In this document: piece by piece, positions 52,342 through 61,467 of the stretch | How positions within the stretch are numbered: the first letter of the stretch is position 1 | Layout of the letters: every line of letters begins with the position of its first letter | NCBI GenBank assembly: GCA_035541875.1 | Contig: DATKML010000057.1 | Span: 36,745-100,744, forward strand | Source of the DNA: JAJPHI01 sp035541875 | Lineage (GTDB): Bacteria > Desulfobacterota > Binatia > Binatales > Binataceae | DNA: 64,000 nt | Direction: 5' to 3' | Position numbers and translations under genes: made by a program | Notes under the pieces: model-generated | What the model saw: only the letters and a program-made list of their open reading frames with translations | What the model was told of the DNA's origin: nothing | Databases searched by the model: none

Positions 52342-52836
52342 CTATTGAGAGAATTCGATCGGTTGAGGAAGAGCACCGCCCGCATTGTAGCCGAAGACCA
52401 GCCAACCTCCGTAGTCGGCTCCCTTCGCGATGATGATGGTGGTTGCGAGCATCAGGATCAAGAACGCTAGGCGGCCGCGTCGCGGCATCGGGCGGGCAAT
52501 CACAGCCCAGCCCAAAGCGAATAGGGCAAGGCTGAAGCCGGCAATCATAAGATGTTCGTGGGGTAGCAGCAGATGCTCCCGCACCGATTGCGCGACCATC
52601 ACGCTGTCGCGTGCGCGGAGCCCCGTGACGATCGCACCTACTCCGCCGAGTACGCCGAAGCTGAGCATCCACAACGCAGCCCACTCCCAACTCTCGCGCT
52701 TCGTAATCCATGCAGCGAAATAAACTACCATCGCGCCGCTGAGGAAGGCGATGGGGAAGTGGACGAACAGCGGATGGAGGTTCTGAACGACGGCAGCCCC
52801 TGGGAAGTCCCAGAGGCTGCGCAGTTCACTGATCAT
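52342..52836 (-). CDS. DUF2231 family membrane protein
   Basis: A 164-residue protein with four hydrophobic helices. NLHPLFVHFPIAFLSGAMVVYF and LLLPHEHLMIAGF carry the conserved histidines of DUF2231 proteins, which have been proposed to bind heme or act in membrane redox. The GGVGAIVTGLRARDS stretch is also typical. It is 72 nt from the small exported Cys-containing protein in the same direction. Confidence 0.85.
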   Translation of the reverse strand: MISELRSLWDFPGAAVVQNLHPLFVHFPIAFLSGAMVVYFAAWITKRESWEWAALWMLSFGVLGGVGAIVTGLRARDSVMVAQSVREHLLLPHEHLMIAGFSLALFALGWAVIARPMPRRGRLAFLILMLATTIIIAKGADYGGWLVFGYNAGGALPQPIEFSQ

Positions 52837-52908
52837 TGAACCGTGGAATCCAACGTCCGCTGCAATAAGGTTGGTAGGCCTGTTCCAGCATGACGCGGTC
52901 TATTGAAA

Positions 52909-53259
52909 CTATTTGATCGATTTTACTGTCAGATAGTTTACGCCGCCTTTGGAGTAACTATCTCCAGAAATCGTAACCTCATCTTCCATCTTCGAAATCA
53001 CGCTGTCGGGTAAAGCTTGTCCATTCTTCGGCGGAAGCAGCACGTAGATGTTGTCGCTGCCCTTCTCGACCAATGACACCGGGATGCCCTTCTGAGCGCA
53101 TTCGGTCGCGCACTTCTTATGGTCAGCGCCATGCGCGCCCATTCCGATGTAGCAGAAGCTGTCTTCCAACGTGCCGGTTACTGATTTTTCAGCGGCAAAA
53201 GAGACGTTTGCGAATACCAGCGAAGAAACCAGTCCGAAGACGAGAGTCGTTTTATTCAC
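52909..53259 (-). CDS. small exported protein with a conserved Cys/His pattern
   Basis: A 116-residue protein starting at GTG 53259 with GGAGGAAC upstream. The signal peptide ends VSFA before AEK. The mature part has GTLEDSFCYIGMGAHGADHKKCATECAQKGIPVSLVEKG. The Cys/His arrangement and the following beta-rich segment (DNIYVLLPP, VNYLTVKSI) resemble a common family of small exported proteins with the pattern DxxC...C...C. The function is unknown. It is upstream of DUF2231 on the same strand. Confidence 0.75.
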   Translation of the reverse strand: MNKTTLVFGLVSSLVFANVSFAAEKSVTGTLEDSFCYIGMGAHGADHKKCATECAQKGIPVSLVEKGSDNIYVLLPPKNGQALPDSVISKMEDEVTISGDSYSKGGVNYLTVKSIK

Positions 53260-53385
53260 GGGAGTTCCTCCTACAGCAATTCTGAATTATCGCGCGCCCA
53301 ATGCAAGTGACGCGCCGGCTGTGGCGCGAGATAGTTGCTGATCTGTGATTCGGCGCGGGCCGATCACATCCGCGCAGTGCAAACG

Positions 53386-54510
53386 CTATCGCCGTAGAGC
53401 GCGGGGTTCGCTGGCCGTGCTCACCCGAGCAATACGTTCGCGCCACTGTGCACGCTGCGATCCATTACCGCCAGGGCCGATCTTTTTCAGATGATGTTCG
53501 AGCACGGCCTTGAGTTCTCGCGTCAAAGCCTCAATTTCAGCCTCTTCCGCAAGCTTCGGCCGCTCTTGCCCTTCGTGGATTCCGCGCCGGCGACGACCGT
53601 AAAGCTCTTGAAGCCGTAATTCTGCCTTGGCGAGAGCCGTTTTGTATTTGTAATCGATCCGGCGCAGCGACTCGTTCAGTTCGACGACGGCGCGAAAACG
53701 GCTACGCAGCATCCACCAATCGATCAGTGCCAACAGCATCGCTCCGAACATAAGGATGCTGGTGCCAGCGAGCACATACGTGGTGCCCTTCCACCATGTG
53801 AGGCTACGAACGTCGCGATCGAGTTCGTTCCGTTCATCGCTCACGCTTTGGAGATTGGTGCGTGCAGCCCCGAGAGCGCTTTCGGCTTTGCTCGCACGTT
53901 GCGTCGCTTCGTCGTTATCTCGCTGGAGCTGTTCGATTTGCGCATTGAGCTCGCGTTCGTGCGCTATCGCGGGGTTCGGGATGCGCAGCATCTTGCCGAC
54001 TTCAAGCTCCGACTGCTCATTCAGATGATTTACGCGGGCCAGATCGGCAACCGGGATCCCAAACAATCCAGCGATAGCCCCGAGCGTATCGCCCGGTCTT
54101 ATCGTGTACGGAAAGGTCGTATGCGCCTGGAATGCCTTTAATGGATTCGGTGGCGCAACGGGCGGACTAGCCGCGTCCGCCGTTGGTGCTTGAGGTGCTG
54201 ATGCTTGAGGTAGCGGCGCTTCCTGCGCTGCGGCAGGCATCGCGGGGTGTTCGCGCACGGGTGGAGTTGTCGCAACGGGACGTCGAGTGGTGGTAGCTCC
54301 GATCGATTGTTCGGAGACCGCCATCGCCGAGCCATCCCACGCGAGAATCGCGAACACCAGGAGCATTGCGGCAAGCGCCAAGAGGCGTTCCCACTCCTGC
54401 ATCCACGAAATATGTGACTTACGCGGTGCCAACTCCCTCAGGTTAGTCGAATTACGTTTTGAAGCAAACGTAAAAATTCTAGCATTCGTAATCATCGCAC
54501 GTATAAGCAT
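53386..54510 (-). CDS. LysM-domain envelope protein with coiled coils
   Basis: A 374-residue protein. An N-terminal hydrophobic segment (LLALAAMLLVFAILAW, near residue 45) precedes an Ala/Pro/Gln-rich linker, a LysM domain (about 133-178: YTIRPGDTLGAIAGLFGIPVADLARVNHL), a coiled coil (about 190-235), a second TM helix (TYVLAGTSILMFGAMLLALIDWWML) and a charged C-terminus with more coiled coil. It resembles FimV/TapF-like peptidoglycan-binding scaffolds in layout, but it is not a clear homologue. The start could be the ATG at 54402 instead. Confidence 0.82.
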   Translation of the reverse strand: MLIRAMITNARIFTFASKRNSTNLRELAPRKSHISWMQEWERLLALAAMLLVFAILAWDGSAMAVSEQSIGATTTRRPVATTPPVREHPAMPAAAQEAPLPQASAPQAPTADAASPPVAPPNPLKAFQAHTTFPYTIRPGDTLGAIAGLFGIPVADLARVNHLNEQSELEVGKMLRIPNPAIAHERELNAQIEQLQRDNDEATQRASKAESALGAARTNLQSVSDERNELDRDVRSLTWWKGTTYVLAGTSILMFGAMLLALIDWWMLRSRFRAVVELNESLRRIDYKYKTALAKAELRLQELYGRRRRGIHEGQERPKLAEEAEIEALTRELKAVLEHHLKKIGPGGNGSQRAQWRERIARVSTASEPRALRR

Positions 54511-54565
54511 GATAAGGCTTAGAGCGGTTACGAAGGAAACGCCGAAAGCGTCTTATGCGCGCGGG

Positions 54566-55306
54566 TTAGGCTTCGAGTGGGACGACTAGCCAGAGCAGGT
54601 ATTCGTGATTCCCCGAGGCACCGGTGATTGGCGACTCGATATGGCCACGATATTCCAATCCCAGATTCTGAGATGCTGTGATTACATCCTGCAGCGCCGC
54701 TTCGCGTAGAGCAGCGTCCCGGACTATTCCACCCTTGCCCACCTGATTCTTGCCTACTTCGAATTGCGGCTTCACAAGAGCGATCAGGTCGGTGGGCCGA
54801 TCTGCCAGTGCGATTGCTGCGGGGAGAACAAGTTTGAGGGAAATGAAACTGGCGTCGATCACGATCAAATTCGGACGGTAGGGGAGGTGATCGGGTTGAA
54901 CGTGACGGATGTTGGTTCGGTCCATCACGGTGACACGAGTGTCGACGCGAAGATGCTCCGCGAGCTGACCATAACCCACATCGAGCGCGATAACGTGTCT
55001 GGCCCCGCGCTTGAGCAATACGTCAGTGAACCCACCGGTCGATGCCCCTATATCGAGCACCAGCCGCCCGGTGGGATCGATGCGGAAGTGATCGAGCGCT
55101 GCGATTAGTTTGTAAGCCCCGCGGCTCGCATACTCGCGTGTCTGGCCGACCACCGTGATGTCGGCGGTTTCATCGACCTTGTGATCCGGTTTGGCCGCCG
55201 GTTGCGAATTTACTCGGACGCGACCAGCCATGATGAGCCGCTGCGCCAGTTGGCGGCTTTCAGTGAGACCCCGCCGGGTCATCTCGACGTCCAGCCGTGA
55301 TCGCAT
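54566..55306 (-). CDS. tlyA: TlyA family rRNA (cytidine-2'-O)-methyltransferase
   Basis: A 246-residue protein with an N-terminal S4 RNA-binding domain (RSRLDVEMTRRGLTESRQLAQRLIMAGRVRVN) and a C-terminal FtsJ-type Rossmann methyltransferase (LDIGASTGGFTDVLLKRGARHVIALDVGYGQLA). VKPQFEVGKNQVGKGGIVRD is diagnostic. Members methylate 16S and 23S rRNA; some are hemolysins. It is 10 nt from the SnoaL-like gene and in line with xseB and xseA. Confidence 0.95.
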   Translation of the reverse strand: MRSRLDVEMTRRGLTESRQLAQRLIMAGRVRVNSQPAAKPDHKVDETADITVVGQTREYASRGAYKLIAALDHFRIDPTGRLVLDIGASTGGFTDVLLKRGARHVIALDVGYGQLAEHLRVDTRVTVMDRTNIRHVQPDHLPYRPNLIVIDASFISLKLVLPAAIALADRPTDLIALVKPQFEVGKNQVGKGGIVRDAALREAALQDVITASQNLGLEYRGHIESPITGASGNHEYLLWLVVPLEA

Positions 55307-55316
55307 CCGAAGTGGA

Positions 55317-55772
55317 CTAGCGTTGCGGGGTCATGCCGCCTAGCGCGATATCAGCTACGTCGGCATGAAAGAAGACGATCTTCTCGTGCTTGAACTTCCA
55401 CTCACTGTTTACCCGCTGATACTGCTCATCGTAGCGGGCGAGGATACGTAACGGGCGGGGCTCACCCTTGGTATAGAAAAGACAGTCGAGCAGATACCAC
55501 TTGCCGATAGCGGTATCACCGGTCACGCGGATCCATGGATTCGTCACGGCATGCATCGTGCGCGGCACGCCCGGTGGCTGATCGCCTTCGACCTCCCGAA
55601 ACAGCGCACGAATCTGTTCCTTGCCGCGCGCAATACCGAAATACGGCTCAAAGTCGCAAACGGCGTCGTCGGTGAAGAGGCTCACCAAATCTTCGAGCCG
55701 ATTATCATCGAGCGCGAAGCAGTACTCCGCCTTGAGTTGTTTGATGGCTTCGATGTCTTCGAGAACGCTCAT
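55317..55772 (-). CDS. SnoaL-like NTF2-fold protein
   Basis: A 151-residue protein of the SnoaL_4 type, related in pattern to bile acid 7-alpha-dehydratase-like and scytalone dehydratase-like proteins: EDIEAIKQLKAEYCFALDDNRLEDLVSLFTDDAVCDF and FKHEKIVFFHADV. The substrate is unknown. It lies between xseB and tlyA in a DNA/RNA-modification gene cluster, a strange position for it; see findings. Confidence 0.88.
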   Translation of the reverse strand: MSVLEDIEAIKQLKAEYCFALDDNRLEDLVSLFTDDAVCDFEPYFGIARGKEQIRALFREVEGDQPPGVPRTMHAVTNPWIRVTGDTAIGKWYLLDCLFYTKGEPRPLRILARYDEQYQRVNSEWKFKHEKIVFFHADVADIALGGMTPQR

Positions 55773-55788
55773 GACTCTCTATCTTTCC

Positions 55789-56073
55789 TTAGAAGGGTTC
55801 GTCTTCGTCGTTGATGGATCCGTCGTCAGCACCGGCCTCTTCGTCTTGATTATATGAAGAGAGTCGCAGATCGCCGTCCGTATCGCAGGTCAGGACTTCG
55901 ATCCGGCGGTCGACCTCGTCGAGTTTGCGATTGAGCGAACGGACTAACGCGACGCCGCGCTCGAACGCGGTAATCGATTCTTCGAGCGATAATTCGCCGG
56001 TATCGATTCGCGTGACGACGTTTTCAAGCTCGTCAAATTCCTCTTCGAAACTCTGCACCTTGTCGTCTTCCAT
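55789..56073 (-). CDS. xseB: exodeoxyribonuclease VII small subunit
   Basis: A 94-residue small subunit of ExoVII. FEEEFDELENVVTRIDTGELSLEESITAFERGVALVRSLNRKLDEVDRRIEVL is the conserved helical domain. The start at ATG 56073 has GAGG at 9-nt spacing. The acidic tail of about 25 residues is unusual in length. It starts 11 nt after xseA. Confidence 0.95.
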   Translation of the reverse strand: MEDDKVQSFEEEFDELENVVTRIDTGELSLEESITAFERGVALVRSLNRKLDEVDRRIEVLTCDTDGDLRLSSYNQDEEAGADDGSINDEDEPF

Positions 56074-56084
56074 GTTGCGATACC

Positions 56085-57452
56085 TCAACTATCGCGCCGT
56101 GTAACGGTTGCGCTGAACTTTCCCTTGGCGACACGAATCGAAAGCTCTTCGCCGGTTTCTATCTGATCAACGTCGGTCACCACGCGCCCGTCAGTGCTTT
56201 TGGTAACGACCGCGTAGCCGCGATCCAGCACACGCAGCGGCGAGACCGCATCGAGCCGTTGTGCCATCGAACCGAGTTCGTTGCGCCGATCGGAAATGAT
56301 TCCGCGCATCGATCCGTCGAGATGATCTGCCAGCCGGCCAACGCGTTCACGCTCGCCGGAAGCGAGTGCGCGCGCCGCTCCGGGAAAGCGCATCCGCAGT
56401 TCTGCGTCCCGCACAGCTGTGCGCCGCGTCGATAGATCAGTCGCGAACGCTTTACGCAAATCGATCGTTAGGTCGTCGAGACGCTGCCGCAATTGCCGTA
56501 GCATCGATCGCGGATCGCGTAAGCGAGGCCGGATTTGCCGCAGATGGCCTCGATAGCTTTCGATCGTCGCGCGCATCGCGCCTACCAACATCGCTGCCGT
56601 GCGGTCGATTTCGCGGCGCAGCTCAGCTTTGATCGGGATGACCATTTGGGCCGCGGCCGAAGGTGTGGGCGCGCGCAGGTCAGCGACAAAATCAGCGATC
56701 GTGTAATCGATTTCGTGGCCAACCGCCGAGACGACCGGAATCGCCGAATCGCGTATAGCGCGTGCCACGCTCTCTTCGTTGAACGGCCAGAGGTCTTCCA
56801 GCGAGCCGCCGCCGCGCCCTGCGATAATCACCTCTGCCCGCCCGTCTCGGTTAAGGTCGTCGATCGCTGCGATGAGTCCGGCCGCAGCGGTCGGACCCTG
56901 GACGGGCGCGGGTCGGATGATCAAATGCAGATTCGGGAAACGGTCGAGCAGGATGCGCAGCATATCGCGCAGCGCAGCGCCGCCGAGCGCCGTGATAATC
57001 CCTATTGTTCGCGGTAGCTTGGGCAGCGGGCGCTTGAGACCGGCATCGAATAGCCCTTCGGCCTGCAGCCGTTGCTTGAGCTGGTCGAAGGCGAGTTGGA
57101 GAGCGCCGAGGCCGCGTGGCTCGATCTCTTCCGCGTAGAGTTGGAGGGCTCCGCGGGCTTCGTAGAGATTCACCCGACCGCGTACGACGATTTGCATACC
57201 GTCGGCTAGCCGAAACCGCAAGCGTCGGCCAGCCGAACTGAACATCACAACGCTGATCGCGCTACGGGCATCCTTGAGAGTGAAGTACAGATGATTCGAT
57301 GCCGCCCGACGGAGATTTGAGATCTCGCCGGTTACCCAGAACTCGTCGAGGTTGACCTCGAGAGTCTCGCGGACCAGGCGGACGAGCTGGGTGACGTTCA
57401 GCGCGACGCGACGCGCCGTTGCGCGCAGCTCGAATTCAAGTTGGCCCGCCAT
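56085..57452 (-). CDS. xseA: exodeoxyribonuclease VII large subunit
   Basis: Catalytic subunit of ExoVII, which degrades single-stranded DNA. It has 455 residues. The N-terminal OB fold (residues about 10-110: QLVRLVRETLEVNLDEFWVTGEISN) is followed by the catalytic core with TIGIITALGGAALRDMLRIL and IIAGRGGGSLEDLWPFNEE. A long coiled-coil region ends near the C-terminus. A terminator-like hairpin lies between it and ctpA, on the far side. Confidence 0.97.
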   Translation of the reverse strand: MAGQLEFELRATARRVALNVTQLVRLVRETLEVNLDEFWVTGEISNLRRAASNHLYFTLKDARSAISVVMFSSAGRRLRFRLADGMQIVVRGRVNLYEARGALQLYAEEIEPRGLGALQLAFDQLKQRLQAEGLFDAGLKRPLPKLPRTIGIITALGGAALRDMLRILLDRFPNLHLIIRPAPVQGPTAAAGLIAAIDDLNRDGRAEVIIAGRGGGSLEDLWPFNEESVARAIRDSAIPVVSAVGHEIDYTIADFVADLRAPTPSAAAQMVIPIKAELRREIDRTAAMLVGAMRATIESYRGHLRQIRPRLRDPRSMLRQLRQRLDDLTIDLRKAFATDLSTRRTAVRDAELRMRFPGAARALASGERERVGRLADHLDGSMRGIISDRRNELGSMAQRLDAVSPLRVLDRGYAVVTKSTDGRVVTDVDQIETGEELSIRVAKGKFSATVTRRDS

Positions 57453-57503
57453 GCGTCTGAATTTATCAGATCAGGGGGGCCTTATCTCGTGAACGCTAAC
57501 GGG

Positions 57504-57549
57504 TGAAAAAAGAGCTATCCCCATCGGCGGAAAATCGCCGATGGGGGAT
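57504..57549 (-). terminator. Rho-independent terminator of ctpA
   Basis: ATCCCCATCGGCG (57517-57529) pairs with CGCCGATGGGGGAT (57536-57549) with one extra G, giving a stem of about 13 bp around a 6-nt loop. On the minus strand it is followed by AGCTCTTTTTTC. It begins 6 nt after the ctpA stop. Confidence 0.88.
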
Positions 57550-57554
57550 AAGCC

Positions 57555-58982
57555 TCAGGGATTTGCTTTTTCGGCCGGCGTCGCAGCCGACGCAGTGGTG
57601 GTCGGGGTATCGGCCTTCGCCAGCTGAACCTTGTATTTGTCCCAGTGCTCGAGGATCGCGATTGCTTGATCCAGCTGGACATCCTTTTCGGATTTGTCTT
57701 TTTTCGTTTGATCTCCTGGCTTCGATGCTGGCGCGGCAGGCGCGGCTCCCTTATCAGGGGCTCCCGGCTTGGACGGACCTTTCTGCTGTTGATTTTCAAA
57801 ATGATGCAGCAGGTCGCTCTCGTGGATTTCGTCGTCGTTGTTCAGCTCGGCGCCTGAGTTCTCCAGAGATGCCAGGGTCGGTTTCGGTTGTTCGACCACA
57901 ACATCAGGCGTGATACCGACCGCCTGGATCGAGCGCCCATTCGGCGTGTAGTAGCGCGCTGTGGTGAGGCGCAGCGCGGATTCATCGTCGAGCGGCAGAA
58001 TCGTCTGAACCGAGCCTTTACCGAAAGTCAGGGTCCCGACGACCAGCGCCCGTCGCTGGTCCTGCAACGCGCCTGAGACAATTTCGCTGGCGCTGGCGCT
58101 ACCGCCGTTAACCAACACGACCATCGGATAGTCTTTGAAGCTCTTTTTCTTGTGCGCGAAATATTTCTGCTGCTGATTCTCAGCTCGGCCTTGGGTGTAG
58201 ACGATCAAACCGCCATCGAGAAAATCGTCCGAGACCGACACGGCCTGATTCAGCAAGCCGCCCGGATTATCGCGCAGATCCAGCACCAGCCCCTTGATTT
58301 GGCCGTTCTTGCTGAATTTCTCGATCGCCTTCTCGACGTCTTCGGTGGTGCCGTCCTGGAAAGTTGAAATCCGGATATAGCCGTATCCGTCCTGGAGTTC
58401 TTTGCTCTTAACCGATTGGATTCGGATCACGTCGCGGGCAACGCTGACGTTGAAGAGATCGGAGATACCCTGGCGATGGAGCGTCAGGCGAATCTTGCTG
58501 CCCTTGGGCCCGCGCATCATCTTGACCGCGTCGGTCAGAGTCATTCCCTTGGTGAAGTCGTCGTTGATTTTGATGATCTGATCGCCGGACTTGATCCCCG
58601 CCTTTTCCGCCGGAGTTCCCTCGATCGGTGCGACGACCGTGAGCATGTCGTTCTTGATCGTTATCTCGATACCGATCCCGCCGAAGCTTCCGCGGGTCTC
58701 AACCTCGAGGTCGCGGTATAAGTCGGGCGTCAGGTAGGCACTATGGGGATCGAGCGAGGCGAGCATCCCTACAATCGCGCCGTTCACCAGCCTCTTCGTG
58801 GAGACCGGCTCAACATAATTTTTCTGCACGATCGCTAGAACGTTGGCGAAGGTCTGTAATTCCTTATAGGCGTCGTCCGGCAGGGCCTGCGCACGGCGGA
58901 CCAAATCGCCAATAACGAATACGCAGACCACTAGGGCGATTCCCATCGCCGTGACTAACCGGTTACGTTTAATTCCTGCCAT
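57555..58982 (-). CDS. ctpA: S41 family carboxyl-terminal processing protease
   Basis: A 475-residue protease. One N-terminal TM/signal segment (about 8-28), a PDZ domain (about 95-180: VVAPIEGTPAEKAGIKSGDQIIKINDD), and an S41 catalytic domain with the nucleophile Ser in GGSASASEIVSGAL near residue 297 and the Lys in FGKGSVQ near 322. The C-terminus is a long Pro/Ala/Lys-rich tail. It degrades or processes envelope proteins. It lies just downstream of the TlpA-like gene. Confidence 0.96.
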   Translation of the reverse strand: MAGIKRNRLVTAMGIALVVCVFVIGDLVRRAQALPDDAYKELQTFANVLAIVQKNYVEPVSTKRLVNGAIVGMLASLDPHSAYLTPDLYRDLEVETRGSFGGIGIEITIKNDMLTVVAPIEGTPAEKAGIKSGDQIIKINDDFTKGMTLTDAVKMMRGPKGSKIRLTLHRQGISDLFNVSVARDVIRIQSVKSKELQDGYGYIRISTFQDGTTEDVEKAIEKFSKNGQIKGLVLDLRDNPGGLLNQAVSVSDDFLDGGLIVYTQGRAENQQQKYFAHKKKSFKDYPMVVLVNGGSASASEIVSGALQDQRRALVVGTLTFGKGSVQTILPLDDESALRLTTARYYTPNGRSIQAVGITPDVVVEQPKPTLASLENSGAELNNDDEIHESDLLHHFENQQQKGPSKPGAPDKGAAPAAPASKPGDQTKKDKSEKDVQLDQAIAILEHWDKYKVQLAKADTPTTTASAATPAEKANP

Positions 58983-59006
58983 TACTAATCCGCCTGTACC
59001 GATACT

Positions 59007-59582
59007 TTATCCGGGCTTGGCCTTGAGCAAGTCCTGTAGCGCATCACGGATGTCCCCGTTGGCCCAGTCATAAGGACCGATATGATGCGCCACAATCCGG
59101 CCATCACGACCGATTACGAAGGATTCGGGGAGGCCGCTCACATCATAAGCTTCGCCCACCACGTTCCTGGGGTCGAGTAACACCGGAAAATCGAATTTAT
59201 TTTTTTTGATGTAAGCCGGTGGCTTGGAGACGTCGGAATCTTCGCTGACGGTGAGCGTCACGAAATCCTTATCTTTTGCGAAGGTCTTGTAGAGGGACTG
59301 AATCGACGGCATCTCGGAGCGGCACGGCGGGCACCAGGTGGCCCATAGATTGAGGAAAATCACTTTGCCGCGAAACGAAGAGAGGGCGACGTTCTTGCCG
59401 TTCAAATCCTGCAGAGTGAAATTCGGCGCCTCTTTTCCTGCCGCCAAACCAACGCCGCCTGAACCACCGCCGGAGCCCAAATCGCCGACTCCACGGAAGC
59501 TCGCGCTCCCGAAGATGAGCCCGATAGCTACCACCAAGCTGATTCCCGCGATGATCGATAAGACTTTGGTATTCGAACTCAT
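59007..59582 (-). CDS. TlpA/ResA-like thiol-disulfide oxidoreductase
   Basis: A 191-residue membrane-anchored thioredoxin-fold protein. An N-terminal TM helix (about 7-25) is followed by a Gly/Ser-rich linker and a TlpA-like domain with WATWCPPC (C84, C87) and VSGLPESFVIGRDGRIV, with the cis-Pro next to the active site. It reduces or delivers electrons to periplasmic thiols, typically for cytochrome c maturation, which agrees with CcsA in this window. It is 3 nt downstream of lgt. Confidence 0.94.
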   Translation of the reverse strand: MSSNTKVLSIIAGISLVVAIGLIFGSASFRGVGDLGSGGGSGGVGLAAGKEAPNFTLQDLNGKNVALSSFRGKVIFLNLWATWCPPCRSEMPSIQSLYKTFAKDKDFVTLTVSEDSDVSKPPAYIKKNKFDFPVLLDPRNVVGEAYDVSGLPESFVIGRDGRIVAHHIGPYDWANGDIRDALQDLLKAKPG

Positions 59583-59585
59583 CGC

Positions 59586-60455
59586 TCAGGCCTGCGCTGG
59601 TGTCGCTGCGGCTACGGGTTGCGTCCGCCGTGATAGTAAGGGCCAGGCGACGATGCCGATCGCGATCATCACCAGCGAAATAACCTGAGCCTCGCTCAGA
59701 CCGAAAGCCACCCGCTCATTGATGCGGATGAACTCGACCAGGAAACGCGCAGCGCCACCTAAAATCAGGTAAAGGCAAAGATACTGACCCTCAAACGCTA
59801 TCTGCTTACGCCGTGACCACAGGAAGGCGAAGATCGAGACGTAGAGGATCACCTCGTAGAGCGGTGCCGGATGGACCCGCACGCCGGGAAAAAAGCCATC
59901 GACCAACGAACCATTTGAGTCGAGCTTCAGCACCGTTGAAGGGATCACGCCGCCGTCAGGAAGATGCATATCGCCGTGCCAGCCGATTATCGCCTTGGGA
60001 TAAGCCATCGCCCAAGGCAGGGTCGAGGGCATACCCCAATCGCCATCGCCGGAGAGCTGGCAGCCCATCCGGCCGAACGCTTGTCCGAGAATCAGCGGAG
60101 CAGCACACATATCGGCGACAGTAAGAAAGCCAACCTTGTAATAGCGTCCGACGGCCCAAGTGGCCAGAATACCGCCAATTAGCCCGCCGTACCAGACAAA
60201 ACCTGCTCCAGAGAAAACGATAGAAGCGGGGTGGGCAATGTATTCTGACCAGTGGTCGAAGACATCATAGACCCGCGAGGTAGCGAAACCGGCCGCGGCC
60301 GCCGAGACCACCAACGCATCGGCCATCCCCGGATCGAGTCCCCGACGCTTGCACTCGCGCGACAGCAGAAAATTGGCCATGAGGAAGCCTAGAGCCGCCA
60401 TCACCCCGAAGCTGTAGATTGGCAGCGGCCCAAGGCGAAAAAGAACCGGAATCAT
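59586..60455 (-). CDS. lgt: prolipoprotein diacylglyceryl transferase
   Basis: Transfers a diacylglyceryl group to the cysteine of prolipoproteins in the inner membrane. It has 289 residues with about seven hydrophobic helices. The N-terminal PVLFRLGPLPIYSFGVM and HPAPLYEVILYVSIF are typical. The signature region is FGRMGCQLSGDGDWGMPS rather than the E. coli GRIGNFINGE form, so it belongs to a divergent subgroup, but the family assignment is clear. The window encodes several lipoproteins as substrates. Confidence 0.88.
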   Translation of the reverse strand: MIPVLFRLGPLPIYSFGVMAALGFLMANFLLSRECKRRGLDPGMADALVVSAAAAGFATSRVYDVFDHWSEYIAHPASIVFSGAGFVWYGGLIGGILATWAVGRYYKVGFLTVADMCAAPLILGQAFGRMGCQLSGDGDWGMPSTLPWAMAYPKAIIGWHGDMHLPDGGVIPSTVLKLDSNGSLVDGFFPGVRVHPAPLYEVILYVSIFAFLWSRRKQIAFEGQYLCLYLILGGAARFLVEFIRINERVAFGLSEAQVISLVMIAIGIVAWPLLSRRTQPVAAATPAQA

Positions 60456-60542
60456 CGTGTTTTCAAGATTATCGAACCTTGGCCTGATGCGCGATAGCGT
60501 TCGGGCTTGCAGAACCCGGCTTGTTTAGAATAGGACGCTGGC

Positions 60543-60986
60543 GTGCGGGCAATTCTTCAAAGGGTCAGCCGGGCGGAAGTTCGGGTCGAAGGACACACCA
60601 TCGGTGCGATCGGCCGGGGTCTCGTCGTCCTGCTCGGGGTTGGGCGAGAAGACAGCGAAGCCGACGCTGATTTCCTGCTCGACCGGATTAGAGGAATCCG
60701 GGTTTTCGCCGACGATGCCGGTAAGATGAATCTCGCTCTCGGCACCGTTGGCGGCGAGCTTTTGGTGATATCACAGTTCACGCTACATGCCGATACCAGC
60801 CAGCGCCGTCCTTCATTTACCAAGGCCGGGCCACCGGACGAGGCGCGACGGCTCTACGAATACTTCATCTCGCGGGCTAAAGACCGTGGTGTTAAAGTTG
60901 AGACCGGCGAGTTCGGCGCCCATATGGACGTTGAACTGATCAACGACGGTCCCGTGACGATCATCCTGGACAGCAAAGAGCGATAA
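60543..60986 (+). CDS. dtd: D-aminoacyl-tRNA deacylase
   Basis: Hydrolyses D-amino acids from mischarged tRNA. It has 147 residues from a GTG start. VRVEGHTIGAIGRGLVVLLGV, the SQFTL motif and the C-terminal NDGPVTIILD cross-subunit active-site motif are all present. It is 3 nt before the DUF1285 gene and diverges from lgt. Confidence 0.97.
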   Translation: MRAILQRVSRAEVRVEGHTIGAIGRGLVVLLGVGREDSEADADFLLDRIRGIRVFADDAGKMNLALGTVGGELLVISQFTLHADTSQRRPSFTKAGPPDEARRLYEYFISRAKDRGVKVETGEFGAHMDVELINDGPVTIILDSKER

Positions 60987-60989
60987 ACA

Positions 60990-61454
60990 ATGCCGCGGGC
61001 GGGTTTCTACGCAATCGAGTCAGGGAAGATCTCCTTCCGGCGCGATGGCAACTGGTACAGCGACGAGGAAAGGATCGATAACCCTCGGATCGCGCTGCTT
61101 TTTAGTCGCAGTATCGAGCGCAATCCGGATGGCACCTTCTATCTGCAAGTCGCTGAAGAGCGCGCCTCGATCACCGTCGAGGACACTCCCTATGTGGTCA
61201 CGACGGTCGATGATGACGCCAAGGGCGGATTCCTTGTGGTCACCAATGACGAGGAGCGCGAGCCGCTCGACCCCACGACGCTCGAAGTCGGCAAAGATAA
61301 TGTTCTTTACTGCCGCGTGAAGGATGGGGAGTATCGCGCGCGGTTTCTGCGGTCAGCGTATTACCATCTGAGCAGTCACTTTGTTGCCGACGGAGACCGC
61401 TTCGCGATCGCGATTGCAGGAAAGCGCTATCCCATCCGCATAGCAGTATCCTGA
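60990..61454 (+). CDS. DUF1285 family protein
   Basis: A 154-residue protein of the DUF1285 family. WYSDEERIDNPRIALLFSRSIERNPDGTFYLQV, then ITVEDTPYVVTTV and a C-terminal ISRSAYYHLSSHF-like LRSAYYHLSSHF follow the family pattern. Function unknown. It lies between dtd and trmL with gaps of 3 and 13 nt, so it is probably co-expressed with two tRNA quality-control or modification genes. Confidence 0.85.
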   Translation: MPRAGFYAIESGKISFRRDGNWYSDEERIDNPRIALLFSRSIERNPDGTFYLQVAEERASITVEDTPYVVTTVDDDAKGGFLVVTNDEEREPLDPTTLEVGKDNVLYCRVKDGEYRARFLRSAYYHLSSHFVADGDRFAIAIAGKRYPIRIAVS

Positions 61455-61467
61455 ACCTCCCGTTCGA

